18,957 nt of DNA, from the NCBI GenBank assembly GCA_023415375.1, contig JAEZKW010000223.1, forward strand, positions 1-18,957, in the 5' to 3' direction. The notes under the pieces are model-generated. The model saw only the letters and a list, made by a program, of their open reading frames with translations. It did no database searches and had not been told where the DNA came from. How positions within the stretch are numbered: position 1 is the first letter of the stretch; each line of letters starts with the position of its first letter. The position numbers and the translations under genes were made by a program. This DNA comes from Bacillota bacterium. Its GTDB lineage: Bacteria > Bacillota > UBA4882 > UBA8346. Below are positions 1 through 7,636 of the stretch, piece after piece.

Positions 1-25
1 ATCCTAACTAAAAGGAGCAGGGGTT

Positions 26-799
26 ATGCTATACATCGAACCCACCGGGGGATTATGCAATCGCATGCGGGCGCTGAATTCAGCAATCTTTTTGGCAGAT
101 AAAGCGGGGGTTCAGTTATCGTTAGTCTGGCTGATAACATGGGATATGGGAGCCCCGGTTACTCACTTATTTGAGCTACCGTCTTTTATTTCGATTATTG
201 AAAGCAACCAAACCAGTATTGTTCAGGAACTGGAAAAAAAAGCAGGCAAAGTAATGGACCAGGAAGAACTGGCTAATTTATTTTATAATCATTATCCAAT
301 GGAAGAATTATTTGAATTTTTTCCAAGCATCTACATGAGAACCGGCGGCATTGTTTACAAAAACCAACATTTTCATTATTTTAAACCTATTGATCAGCTA
401 CAAAAGATAATTAACCAGTATATATCCAACTTTGATCAAAACGTTATCGGGATACATATTCGAAGAACTGATAATGAAAATGCAATCAAATACAGCACTA
501 CCGAAGCTTTCATAATAGCAATGGAGTTAGAAATCATTAAAAATCCTCAAGTCAAATTTTATTTAGCCACAGACTCTCCTGAGATTGAGAATCTGTTCAT
601 AAAAAGATATCAAAACCGGGTTATATTCCATTCCAAAGAATTTCGTAGAGATACTGAAAAAAGCATTCAAGATGCAGTAATTGATTTATATTGTTTAGCT
701 AGCACTCAAAAAATTTTGGCAAGCTACTGGAGCTCATTTTCAGATATAGCGGCCGAAATCAATCACATTGAAAAAAAGGTTATTTACCAAGAATCATAA
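26..799 (+). CDS. Fucosyltransferase-like glycosyltransferase (O-FucT/NodZ-type fold)
   Basis: Predicted to transfer a sugar, probably fucose from GDP-fucose, to a glycan or glycoprotein in the cytoplasm. The 257-residue protein shows three signatures of GT-B fucosyltransferases of the GT11/GT23/O-FucT type: an N-terminal GGLCNRMRAL at residues 8-17, HIRRTD at 144-149 (the basic stretch that contacts GDP in this group), and ATDS at 181-184. There is no signal peptide or membrane segment. The ATG follows AAGGAG by 8 nt, so the start is well supported. A GDP-L-fucose synthase and a GDP-mannose dehydratase homologue in the same window fit a fucose donor. Acceptor and linkage cannot be read. It is short for GT11 enzymes, so the exact CAZy family is uncertain. 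Confidence 0.65.
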   Translation: MLYIEPTGGLCNRMRALNSAIFLADKAGVQLSLVWLITWDMGAPVTHLFELPSFISIIESNQTSIVQELEKKAGKVMDQEELANLFYNHYPMEELFEFFPSIYMRTGGIVYKNQHFHYFKPIDQLQKIINQYISNFDQNVIGIHIRRTDNENAIKYSTTEAFIIAMELEIIKNPQVKFYLATDSPEIENLFIKRYQNRVIFHSKEFRRDTEKSIQDAVIDLYCLASTQKILASYWSSFSDIAAEINHIEKKVIYQES

Positions 800-979
800 C
801 GAAAGACATTTTATGATAACGATACTACACAATACCAAGGGTTATTTAATAAGATAAATTATTCTTATGTGAAAGGGATATGCGGATTTAAGTACTAGTA
901 ATTCAATTTTCAACTTTTCATATCGATATTTTTTTCAAACTCAGTTTACTAATACTTTGGCCGCTGGATACTTAAGCCC

Positions 980-2317
980 ATGAAAAAAATCCGCCATGTT
1001 TGTATTTGTGGGATAGGTTATGTAGGCCTGACTTTAGCTGTTGTTATGGCAGAAAAAAGCTTTCATGTTACTGGTGTTGAAATAAAGCCTGAGATTGTTG
1101 CATCCGTTAATTCGGGCAGACCGCATTTTTACGAGACAGGACTTATGCCCCTACTCCAAAAGCATCTTCATAACAATTTTGCCGTTTTTACAAAAATACC
1201 GGAACAAAAATATGATGCTTTCATCATCACTGTCGGCACTCCCTTACAAAGTGGAACAAAAGAACCTGATTTCCAATACATTCAAAATATTAGTAATGAA
1301 ATATCAAGGCATCTCACGGAGGATTGTTTAGTAATACTGCGAAGTACAGTTGCCATAGGTACTACCCGCAATATTGTGTTGCCGGTTTTACAGCAAAAAC
1401 AGGCCGAAATCAATATTGCTTTTTGTCCTGAAAGAACCATTGAAGGTAAAGCCCTTGAGGAATTGACCCATTTGCCGCAGATTATCGGCGGTATTGATCA
1501 AAAAAGTACAGATATGGCTGTCGCTCTTTTCCAAAGAATAACGCCGAAAATTGTTAAAGTCTCATCGCCGGAAACCGCCGAAATGGTTAAGCTTCTTGAT
1601 AATTGTTACCGGGATGTAAACTTCGGGTTTGCCAATGAAGTTGCCGGGTTGTGTTCCCACCTCAATATTGATGCTCTTGAAGCTATCCAAGCAGCCAACC
1701 AAGATTATCGGCGCACGAGTATAGCTTTACCAGGCTATGTGGGAGGCGCATGTTTGGAAAAAGATCCCTATATCTTAATTCATTCGGCGTTAATGCATGA
1801 TTTCATACCAAAACTGATTCGAGAAGCCCGGAGTATCCATGAAGCTCTACCAATAGCGGTGCTAAACCGAATTGATCATCTATTATCTTACCACGGAAAG
1901 AATTTGTCAAATTCAAAAGTTCTTTTTACAGGATTGGCTTTTAAAGGAAAGCCGGAGACTGATGACTTAAGGGGTTCACCTGCACTCATTTTTATAGATG
2001 CGCTTAAAGCAATGAAAGTAACAGATGTGGTCGTGCATGATTTTATAGTCGGAGAATCGGACCTAAGGAAAAAAGGGCTAAGACCGGTTCCACTTGAAGA
2101 AGGATTTGCGGGAGCAGATGTTGTTATTGTTGGAAATAATCATCGCCGATATCAAGAACTTGATATTGTAAAGCTGGTGAATACCATGAATAAACCGGCT
2201 ATTTTCTATGATAGTTGGCGGCTTTATAATAAAGAATTATTCAACAACATGAATGACATTCATTATGAGGGCCTGGGATATTGGAACGAAAAGTCGGGGG
2301 AAAACAATAATGGATAA
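980..2317 (+). CDS. UDP-glucose/UDP-N-acetylhexosamine 6-dehydrogenase family protein
   Basis: NAD-dependent oxidation of a UDP-sugar C6 alcohol to the uronate. The 445-residue protein has the full three-domain layout. The Rossmann motif GIGYVGL lies at residues 11-17. CPERTIEGKA at 149-158 resembles the UDP-HexNAc dehydrogenase (WecC/WbpA) branch more than UDP-glucose dehydrogenases. The Lys204/Asn208 substrate helix (EMVKLLDNCYR) and the catalytic loop GGACLEKD with Cys258, Lys261 and Asp262 are present, followed by a C-terminal domain containing GLAFKGKPETDDLRGSP. No convincing Shine-Dalgarno precedes the ATG, unlike nearly every other gene here; the start is taken because it puts the Rossmann fold at the usual distance. 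The stop codon overlaps the next gene, so the two are probably translationally coupled. Substrate (UDP-Glc, UDP-GlcNAc or UDP-ManNAc) is undecided. Confidence 0.88.
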   Translation: MKKIRHVCICGIGYVGLTLAVVMAEKSFHVTGVEIKPEIVASVNSGRPHFYETGLMPLLQKHLHNNFAVFTKIPEQKYDAFIITVGTPLQSGTKEPDFQYIQNISNEISRHLTEDCLVILRSTVAIGTTRNIVLPVLQQKQAEINIAFCPERTIEGKALEELTHLPQIIGGIDQKSTDMAVALFQRITPKIVKVSSPETAEMVKLLDNCYRDVNFGFANEVAGLCSHLNIDALEAIQAANQDYRRTSIALPGYVGGACLEKDPYILIHSALMHDFIPKLIREARSIHEALPIAVLNRIDHLLSYHGKNLSNSKVLFTGLAFKGKPETDDLRGSPALIFIDALKAMKVTDVVVHDFIVGESDLRKKGLRPVPLEEGFAGADVVIVGNNHRRYQELDIVKLVNTMNKPAIFYDSWRLYNKELFNNMNDIHYEGLGYWNEKSGENNNG

Positions 2318-3266
2318 AGTATTGGTTACCGGTGGGAGTGGATTTCTCGGTTCCAACCTGGTTAAAAGATTGGTCCATGAGGGTTATACAGTCAGAGTTT
2401 TGGATAACAATTTTCGGGGCCGAAAATGCAAGCTTAAAGAATATTTAAATGAAATAGAATTCTTGGATGGCGATATTCGAAATTTCGAGTTGGTAGACCG
2501 GTCTTGTAAAAATATGGATGTTGTTATTCATTTGGCTTTTATTAATGGAACCAAGTTCTTTTATCAAATTCCGGAACAAGTACTAGACATTGGTGTGAAA
2601 GGCGCCCTTAATACCCTTGAAGCGTCGATTAAAAATGGTATCAAAAAATATATTTTAGCTTCTTCATCTGAAATTTATCAGGAACCTACGACCATACCCA
2701 CTCTTGAGACCGAACGGGCGATTATACCCGATATCACCAATCCCAGATATTCGTATGCGGGAGGCAAAATAATAAGTGAGCTTCTGACCATTCATTATTG
2801 CCGTAAACATTCTTTACCGTATATTATTTTCCGCCCTCACAATATTTATGGGCCGGATATGGGTTTTGAGCATGTAATCCCTGAGTTCATTCTTCGGATG
2901 AAGGAATTGAGCAATAATTTTAGTAACCCTTCGATTCATTTTCCAATCCAAGGAACAGGCAATGAAACAAGATCATTTTGTTATATTGACGATTTCATTG
3001 ATGGTTTAATTCTATTACTAAAATCTGATAACATGAATGAAATTTATAATATTGGTAATGATCAGGAAGAAATCAAAATAACAAATCTCGCATATACAAT
3101 TGCAGAATTACTTAATATTGAAATTAATATTGTGAACCGGGAGCTATCTTCCGGCAGTACTCCAAGAAGATGTCCCAATATTCAAAAACTAAGGGAATTG
3201 GGTTACAACCCCCGAATCTCTCTGAAAGAGGGATTAATCAATACAATGGCCTGGTATTTAGCTTAA
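2310..3266 (+). CDS. NAD-dependent sugar epimerase/dehydratase (extended SDR)
   Basis: Extended short-chain dehydrogenase acting on a nucleotide sugar: 4-epimerase, decarboxylase or dehydratase chemistry. The 318-residue protein carries the TGGSGFLG NAD-binding motif at residues 7-14, the SSSE catalytic-Ser segment near 118-121, and the Tyr149-x3-Lys153 pair (YAGGK). NIYGPDMG and a C-terminal substrate lobe follow. An upstream in-frame ATG at 2253 exists, but the ATG at 2310 is chosen because it puts the Rossmann motif at residue 7 and follows GTCGGGGG by 9 nt. It overlaps the dehydrogenase stop by 8 nt (ATGGATAA), so the pair probably works in one pathway, for example UDP-uronate 4-epimerase or decarboxylase. 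The exact reaction cannot be assigned from motifs. Confidence 0.82.
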   Translation: MDKVLVTGGSGFLGSNLVKRLVHEGYTVRVLDNNFRGRKCKLKEYLNEIEFLDGDIRNFELVDRSCKNMDVVIHLAFINGTKFFYQIPEQVLDIGVKGALNTLEASIKNGIKKYILASSSEIYQEPTTIPTLETERAIIPDITNPRYSYAGGKIISELLTIHYCRKHSLPYIIFRPHNIYGPDMGFEHVIPEFILRMKELSNNFSNPSIHFPIQGTGNETRSFCYIDDFIDGLILLLKSDNMNEIYNIGNDQEEIKITNLAYTIAELLNIEINIVNRELSSGSTPRRCPNIQKLRELGYNPRISLKEGLINTMAWYLA

Positions 3267-3288
3267 ATTTACATATTAACTATTTCTA

Positions 3289-4221
3289 TCAATGGAGGTG
3301 GTTTTTTAGAAACCACTGGTAAGTTCGGCTAATTCCTTCATGTAACGGAACCTTGGCTTTCCAACCAAGGTTATTTATTTTGTCGACATTCATTAATTTT
3401 TGGAGGGTTCCGTCAGGCACATCATGATTCCAGCGAATTTCACCTTGGAAGCCGGTTATCTTTTTTATCACCTCTGCCAATTCTTTTATCGTTACATCCT
3501 CACCAGTACCGACATTGATGATACCGGCATCGTTATAGTTTTCCATTAAGAATAGACAGGCATCTGCCAAATCTTCAATGTAAAGAAATTCCCTCTTAGG
3601 TTCCCCGGTACCCCATAATTCAACATAATCAGCCTCATTAACTTGGGCATCATGGAATTTGCGGATCAGAGCCGGTAAAACGTGGGAGTTTTCTAAGTCA
3701 AAGTGATCATTCGGACCATACAAATTGGAAGGCATGATCGAGATAAAATTGGTATTGTATTGCTTATGGTAGGCTTGGCACATTTTTATGCCGGCAATTT
3801 TGGCAATTGCATAGGGTTCATTTGTTTCTTCCAGGTGACCGTTTAATAAATATTCCTCTTTTATCGGTTGGGGACAATATTTTGGATAAATGCAGGAACT
3901 CCCAAGAAACAAAAGTTTTTTAACCCCATATTGATAGGAAGCGTGAATTATATTTGCTTGGATCATTAAATTATCATAAATAAACTCGGCGGGATAGGAA
4001 TAATTAGCTTTAATACCGCCGACCTTAGCAGCAGCCAAAAAAACATATTCCGGCTTCGTTTCCTCAAAGAACTTTTGGACCGCTGAAGTATCTCGCAAAT
4101 CCACTTCATTCTTGGAACAACATAAAAGATTGGAATAATTATGATCTTCAAGTTTTATCCTAATGGCTGACCCTACTAAGCCATTATGACCAGCCACATA
4201 TATTCTTGCCGAGTGTTCCAT
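3289..4221 (-). CDS. fcl: GDP-L-fucose synthase (GDP-4-keto-6-deoxymannose 3,5-epimerase-4-reductase)
   Basis: Converts GDP-4-keto-6-deoxy-D-mannose to GDP-L-fucose with NADPH, the second step after Gmd. The 310-residue length matches the family. Visible signatures are the GHNGLVGSA nucleotide-binding motif (11-19), LGSSCIYP with the catalytic Cys110, the YAIAK Tyr137/Lys141 pair, SNLYGPNDHFD (165-175), and ENSHVLPAL with the second catalytic residue His180. The start is the ATG at 4221 preceded by GAGAGG. The gene converges with the sugar epimerase with only 22 nt between stops. It is separated by about 9 kb from the gmd homologue, although the two are usually adjacent. All catalytic residues known for the E. 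coli enzyme are present. Confidence 0.93.
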   Translation of the reverse strand: MEHSARIYVAGHNGLVGSAIRIKLEDHNYSNLLCCSKNEVDLRDTSAVQKFFEETKPEYVFLAAAKVGGIKANYSYPAEFIYDNLMIQANIIHASYQYGVKKLLFLGSSCIYPKYCPQPIKEEYLLNGHLEETNEPYAIAKIAGIKMCQAYHKQYNTNFISIMPSNLYGPNDHFDLENSHVLPALIRKFHDAQVNEADYVELWGTGEPKREFLYIEDLADACLFLMENYNDAGIINVGTGEDVTIKELAEVIKKITGFQGEIRWNHDVPDGTLQKLMNVDKINNLGWKAKVPLHEGISRTYQWFLKNHLH

Positions 4222-4647
4222 TACTACAACCTCTCTTTTATTTCCGTTTATTCTAATAGGTTAAAATAAATGATTGATAAATACGCCGGTAATAGGAGTT
4301 ACATGGTAAAGTCGAAGATGTCTAGTCAGACCTAACCCCTGGCCCCTTCCCGATTCGTAAAGGGGTGTTGGAGTGAAAATTTAGGCCAATAAAGCATTTA
4401 TGCAGATCATCCTTCATAAGTAATCTTATACATTTGAATTATAAATATGTCCTTACATCAGGCAGTCATCCACCCCGGCTCTGTCGTGGCAACGAAGTAA
4501 AGGGAATAAAATATTTAAGGTATTATAAGGCGTTTTACTAGAAATAAAATGAAATTGCTTTGGGTTTTAGCATAATATATTAATCGACAAATGTCTCAGA
4601 CAGAGTCAAAGTATCGTAAGATTGGAAGAAAAGAGAGTGTATTTTGA
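4222..4647. other. Divergent 426-bp intergenic region between fcl and the methyltransferase gene
   Basis: No credible coding frame is present. The stretch must hold the promoters for fcl (minus) and the methyltransferase (plus). A weak stem CCCCTT/AAGGGG occurs around 4345-4367 (11-nt loop), and a CATANNNTA box lies near the right end and is listed separately. No terminator, repeat family or RNA gene was recognised. Confidence 0.5.
4571..4579 (+). promoter_or_regulatory. Sigma-E/K-like -10 box upstream of methyltransferase
   Basis: CATAATATA matches the sigma-K -10 consensus CATANNNTA and lies 68 nt before the methyltransferase ATG. No AC dinucleotide stands 16-17 nt upstream and the sigma-E -35 match is poor, so this is suggestive only. 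Mother-cell expression would fit the locus. Confidence 0.3.
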
Positions 4648-5652
4648 ATGAGTGACCTCAATTACCAGCATTTTATAGCTGAGATAGCCCAAATCGGCAG
4701 CATGCCGCCGGAAGAAGCTACGCCTTTTTTAAATGTTTTGGCGCCGTTAATCAGCCATATGACAGCCACTGGCCTGGGTACCGATGCTTGCCTGGCTCAT
4801 GGCTGCTTACCGTTGCCGATCAATTTTTATTCCCCCGTTCCCGATTTGGCTGATTTAAATAACCGGCAAATTTGGACTCGTCGCAACAATTTGCCAGGGA
4901 TTGAATGGAACATCGCCGAACAACTTGCTTTTTTAGCTTTAATCGGCGGACAGTTCGGACATGAATGCAATTGGCCCCCGTCGTCCAATGGAGATCCGTT
5001 GCAATACTATACCGAAAATAATTCGTTCATTTTCGGCTGCGCTGCCAGCACCCATTGTATGATTCGCTTCAGTAAACCCAGCCATGTGATAGAGATCGGC
5101 TCCGGTTTCTCATCACTGGTGATTAATGCCGCATTGGAAGTTAACGCCCGTGAGTCTTTGAAATCATGTGAATATACGATTATCGACCCGTATCCCCAAC
5201 AGTCTATCAACCCCGGCTTGAACCATCTGAGTAAATTAATGGGGCAGCGAGTGGAAACGGTAGATCCGGCGATTTTTCAGCAATTACAAGCCAATGATAT
5301 CTTATTCATCGATTCCGGCCATACCGTACGGATCGGCGGCGATGTCAATTTCCTGATTTTGGAGGTCCTGCCGTCATTAAATCCGGGAGTAATTGTACAT
5401 TTTCATGATATTCCGATGCCGTATGAGTATTCGAGCATTTACTACACCAATCCCGCATTTCGGATGTTATGGACCGAATCTTATCTGCTCCAGGCTTTTC
5501 TAAGCTGTAATCATCAGTTTCGGATCTTATTGGCGCTGGATTGCATTATGCGGGAGCATATGGAGGACTTTAAAAGGGCCTTTTGCCATTATGATCCGGC
5601 CAAATATCATAACAGCAGCGGTAGTTTTTGGATTCAAAAGCGCTCTGATTGA
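4648..5652 (+). CDS. Class I SAM-dependent methyltransferase-like protein
   Basis: Probable SAM-dependent methyltransferase, possibly modifying a sugar of the surface glycan. The 334-residue protein has about 145 residues of unrecognised N-terminal region followed by a Rossmann-type core. VIEIGSGFSS (147-156) is motif I, YTIIDPYP (176-183) ends with the acidic residue expected to bind the SAM ribose, NDILFIDSGHT (216-226) is motif IV-like, and VIVHFHDIPMP (248-258) contains the HFHD stretch common in Methyltransf_24-type enzymes. The best Shine-Dalgarno is only a weak AAGAGAG about 10 nt before the ATG. The gene looks visibly more GC-rich than its neighbours. It is the only plus-strand gene among minus-strand genes and converges on the kinase-like pair. 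Substrate unknown. Confidence 0.7.
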   Translation: MSDLNYQHFIAEIAQIGSMPPEEATPFLNVLAPLISHMTATGLGTDACLAHGCLPLPINFYSPVPDLADLNNRQIWTRRNNLPGIEWNIAEQLAFLALIGGQFGHECNWPPSSNGDPLQYYTENNSFIFGCAASTHCMIRFSKPSHVIEIGSGFSSLVINAALEVNARESLKSCEYTIIDPYPQQSINPGLNHLSKLMGQRVETVDPAIFQQLQANDILFIDSGHTVRIGGDVNFLILEVLPSLNPGVIVHFHDIPMPYEYSSIYYTNPAFRMLWTESYLLQAFLSCNHQFRILLALDCIMREHMEDFKRAFCHYDPAKYHNSSGSFWIQKRSD

Positions 5653-5714
5653 AGCAAATTATTGTACTTGGAACATTAGAAGCATCATATTTGTAAAACC
5701 ATATGAAGCAGCCA

Positions 5715-6302
5715 TTACTCAGGTTTGAAATGAGGAGATTTTTTCCACTCAAGATATAACTGAGGCTCAAGCTCTTTTACCTGCTGTAAGAAAGCTTTCA
5801 ATAACCCCAGATTCCTCATTTCACTCAACAACAATGACGGAAAAGGCTCTTTGATGGTATAAGCATGTACTAAGTCAATTACTTTTGCATTGCTATTCTT
5901 ATCGATAAAAATATGCCTCAGGGCAGAATCAATTCGTGTAAAGTGAAACTGTTTCATTTTTTTCAGAACATGCAATACTTGTTTAGTGACCCATTGAGGT
6001 ATCATACCTTTCTTTTGCAGGTAACTTTCTAAAGTAGGACTTCTTAAATACTCCATAATAATGTAATTGGCGCCTTTTTCATATATCTTTGGTACGATGG
6101 ATGAATTATTCAACGCTTGATAAGCCGAGAATTCCATTTCTGCAAAAGTATTGCTGGCATATATTTTTACACACCGGCTGTCGGAAATTTTAAAAACAGC
6201 GCCCTGGGCTCCTTGACCTATTAAGGCATAATGAGTCGGGTTATTGACATAAACTTTATTTTCTGGCATTTGAGTTACTGAAATAGCGTTAAAATCATGC
6301 AT
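5715..6302 (-). CDS. Divergent protein-kinase-like protein (YrzF-like), possible pseudokinase
   Basis: A 195-residue protein with a minimal kinase fold. It has a glycine-rich loop GQGAQG (29-34), the VAIK-type lysine Lys46 (CVKIYA), an alpha-C glutamate near Glu55, a hinge (IIMEYL, 81-86), a catalytic-loop segment RIDSALRHIFI in which Asp125 aligns with the HRD aspartate, and VIDLVHA with Asp143 in place of DFG. The metal-binding Asn of the catalytic loop is replaced by His130 (codon CAT), so catalysis is doubtful. The size and layout recall small Bacillus YrzF-type putative kinases. It follows the other kinase-like gene by 33 nt and has its own TTGGAGG site, so the pair is probably an operon. 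Target unknown. In spores, coat-protein kinases such as CotH are known, but this is not a CotH homologue. Confidence 0.65.
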   Translation of the reverse strand: MHDFNAISVTQMPENKVYVNNPTHYALIGQGAQGAVFKISDSRCVKIYASNTFAEMEFSAYQALNNSSIVPKIYEKGANYIIMEYLRSPTLESYLQKKGMIPQWVTKQVLHVLKKMKQFHFTRIDSALRHIFIDKNSNAKVIDLVHAYTIKEPFPSLLLSEMRNLGLLKAFLQQVKELEPQLYLEWKKSPHFKPE

Positions 6303-6335
6303 TTTAATTATTCCTCCAATTTAAACTAAATAATA

Positions 6336-6875
6336 TTAGTGAAAAACTAATTTATTGTTTGGATTCCCGGAAAATTTCTTATATATTTTGGCGAGGGAAT
6401 ACTTATCATCGGGCCAATTGGGCGCCCGGTAACCGCTATTCATACCATCTAAAAATTCCTTATTAACATGTTTCCATCTCTGATAAGGATTCTGATCCAT
6501 TTTAATAGCCCATCCAAAATCAATGATGAAAAGATTGTTGTTTAAAACCAGTAAGTTTCCCGAAGTAATGTCGCAGTGCTGACAATGGTGATATTCTAGA
6601 AAAGAAGCGATTTGCCGAAGTTGGTCTTTAAAATTATCTACAATCTTATCTTTAGTGATAGGTTTACCAACATATTCAAGTACCAGAGTGTCTCCGGAGT
6701 AATCTAATAATTTTGGGGTATGTGGAGGATTGCCCGGGGTTTTAGCAAAACGCTTGTACCATTTGACTTCATTATCGAATAATCCTAACGATATAAATTG
6801 GCTTTTATATTTTTTATGGACCCGTTCATGAGCAATTATTTCGCAGGTACTACAGAACCCTTCAACAATCGACAT
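6336..6875 (-). CDS. Small protein-kinase-like protein with canonical catalytic motifs
   Basis: A 179-residue kinase-like (RIO/lipopolysaccharide-kinase-like) protein. The catalytic loop HCDITSGN (100-107) keeps HxD-x4-N, and IIDFGWA (117-123) keeps DFG. A hinge-like LVLEYVG lies at 64-70 and an alpha-C-type Glu in NEVKWYKRF near 36. No glycine-rich loop is visible and the N-lobe is very short, so it may be minimal or need a partner. The start at 6875 is chosen over an in-frame ATG at 6905 because AAAGGAGGAAGAAAT precedes it. The gene lies first in a two-gene unit with the divergent kinase-like gene, directly downstream of a long inverted-repeat structure (6901-7065). Phosphorylation of a coat protein or small molecule is inference only. 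Confidence 0.68.
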   Translation of the reverse strand: MSIVEGFCSTCEIIAHERVHKKYKSQFISLGLFDNEVKWYKRFAKTPGNPPHTPKLLDYSGDTLVLEYVGKPITKDKIVDNFKDQLRQIASFLEYHHCQHCDITSGNLLVLNNNLFIIDFGWAIKMDQNPYQRWKHVNKEFLDGMNSGYRAPNWPDDKYSLAKIYKKFSGNPNNKLVFH

Positions 6876-6900
6876 ATTTCTTCCTCCTTTGATTGCCCGC

Positions 6901-7065
6901 CTCAACTACAGGATTCAAACCCTGCGCGTTTGGCGACTTTAGCCGAATTCGAAGCTATGCAAGCATAGCTTAAGCCTAACGTTGCCTTCGAGTTTGAATC
7001 CCCGGGTTCTGCGCCAGCTTTGGCTGGTGCAATAACCCACCGGCTTTAAGCCGGTTGTAATTGAG
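6901..7065. repeat. Nested inverted-repeat element able to fold as a multibranched structure
   Basis: Outer arms 6901-6910 and 7056-7065 pair over 10 positions (one G-U on the minus strand). Directly inside, 6911-6920 (GGATTCAAAC) pairs perfectly with 6992-7001. That arm encloses GGCGAC/GTTGCC and a perfect 9-bp stem, 6952-6960 with 6963-6971. Two further hairpins lie at 7011-7030 (8 bp, 4-nt loop, flanked by GGGTT/AACCC) and 7039-7055 (7 bp, ACCGGCT/AGCCGGT). Together these form a four-way-junction-like fold. It sits 25 nt upstream of the kinase start codon. It could be a leader RNA, an independent RNA or a degenerate mobile palindromic unit; the functional strand is unclear. Confidence 0.55.
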
Positions 7066-7114
7066 TTGACCCTCCCTATGAACAACTATCCGCTAAAATC
7101 TTGATCCGGCAAAT

Positions 7115-7138
7115 CGTGCTCTTGTGCACAAGTGCACG
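7115..7138. repeat. 24-bp near-perfect palindrome
   Basis: Eleven of twelve base pairs match around the centre TTGTGCACAA, with a single T-T mismatch. It is a possible operator or short hairpin. No T-run follows on either strand, so it is not a clear terminator. Confidence 0.45.
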
Positions 7139-7636
7139 CCATTGAATTTTTATGAAAGGGGCAGAAAAATTGGCCGAATCGGTATTTTTTAACCAACTCC
7201 GTTGGTCCCAGAATACCGTCAAGTTCTTAATAGAATTGGTTTTGAAAGTTACTTGCCGGATTCGTGTTAAAATGAATCGGCTTTATTTTAAATAATATGT
7301 AAGTTCATACGGCTGAGTTAACTTCAAAAAGCCCGGTGTGCTTGCAATAATATAATATTGCATTGATATTCATGGCAAGAGCTCATGAAAAACCTATCAA
7401 TCGAGGTGAGCTTGAAATAAGCCATTATGGTTTTTCTTCAGAGAAAAGGCTAGCTTACAAATATCTGGTCTATCAATTACACAGCCATTAAGGAAATCAA
7501 AAACCGTCCTTTTACACCCCGTGATTTCATCTTATCCAAAATGCCACCATCAAAACCATACTACCGATAATTGGCGATTACTACTAGCCAAACCTTTGTA
7601 GAAATTGAATGAGGACATTGAAACTTGATAAAAGTG

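Larger units (their letters stand above)
6876..7636. other. Gene-free 760-bp interval rich in inverted repeats
   Basis: No frame longer than about 47 codons has a credible start. The left half is packed with dyads: the composite element 6901-7065, a 24-bp palindrome at 7115-7138, a nested hairpin at 7180-7218, a GCCGGATTC/GAATCGGC stem at 7255-7281 followed by a T-rich run, and TGCAATA/TATTGCA at 7343-7362. The part from 7363 to 7636 shows no structure I can name. It separates the end of the glycosyltransferase operon from the kinase pair and must contain the kinase promoter on the minus strand. Confidence 0.6.

Noticed and set aside
3298..3316. GTGGTTT/AAACCAC hairpin between convergent genes as a terminator
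   Set aside because: It lies inside the last codons of fcl, and no proper T-run follows on either strand.
6905..7005. Possible tRNA or tRNA remnant (T-loop-like GTTTGAATCC)
   Set aside because: No anticodon arm or matching acceptor stem can be built around it. The motif occurs as two arms of one inverted repeat, which explains it better.
6974..7066. Possible integron attC site (GCCTAAC resembles the RYYYAAC core)
   Set aside because: No matching GTTRRRY partner occurs at the other end of the palindrome, and there is no integrase or cassette array.
7152..7295. 47-codon plus-strand frame starting MKGAEKL
   Set aside because: No convincing ribosome binding site, no recognisable similarity, and it crosses two hairpins in the structured interval.
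7443..7564. Short plus-strand frame ending SKMPPSKPYYR
   Set aside because: No start codon near its 5' end and no recognised family; a decayed gene fragment is possible but unsupported.
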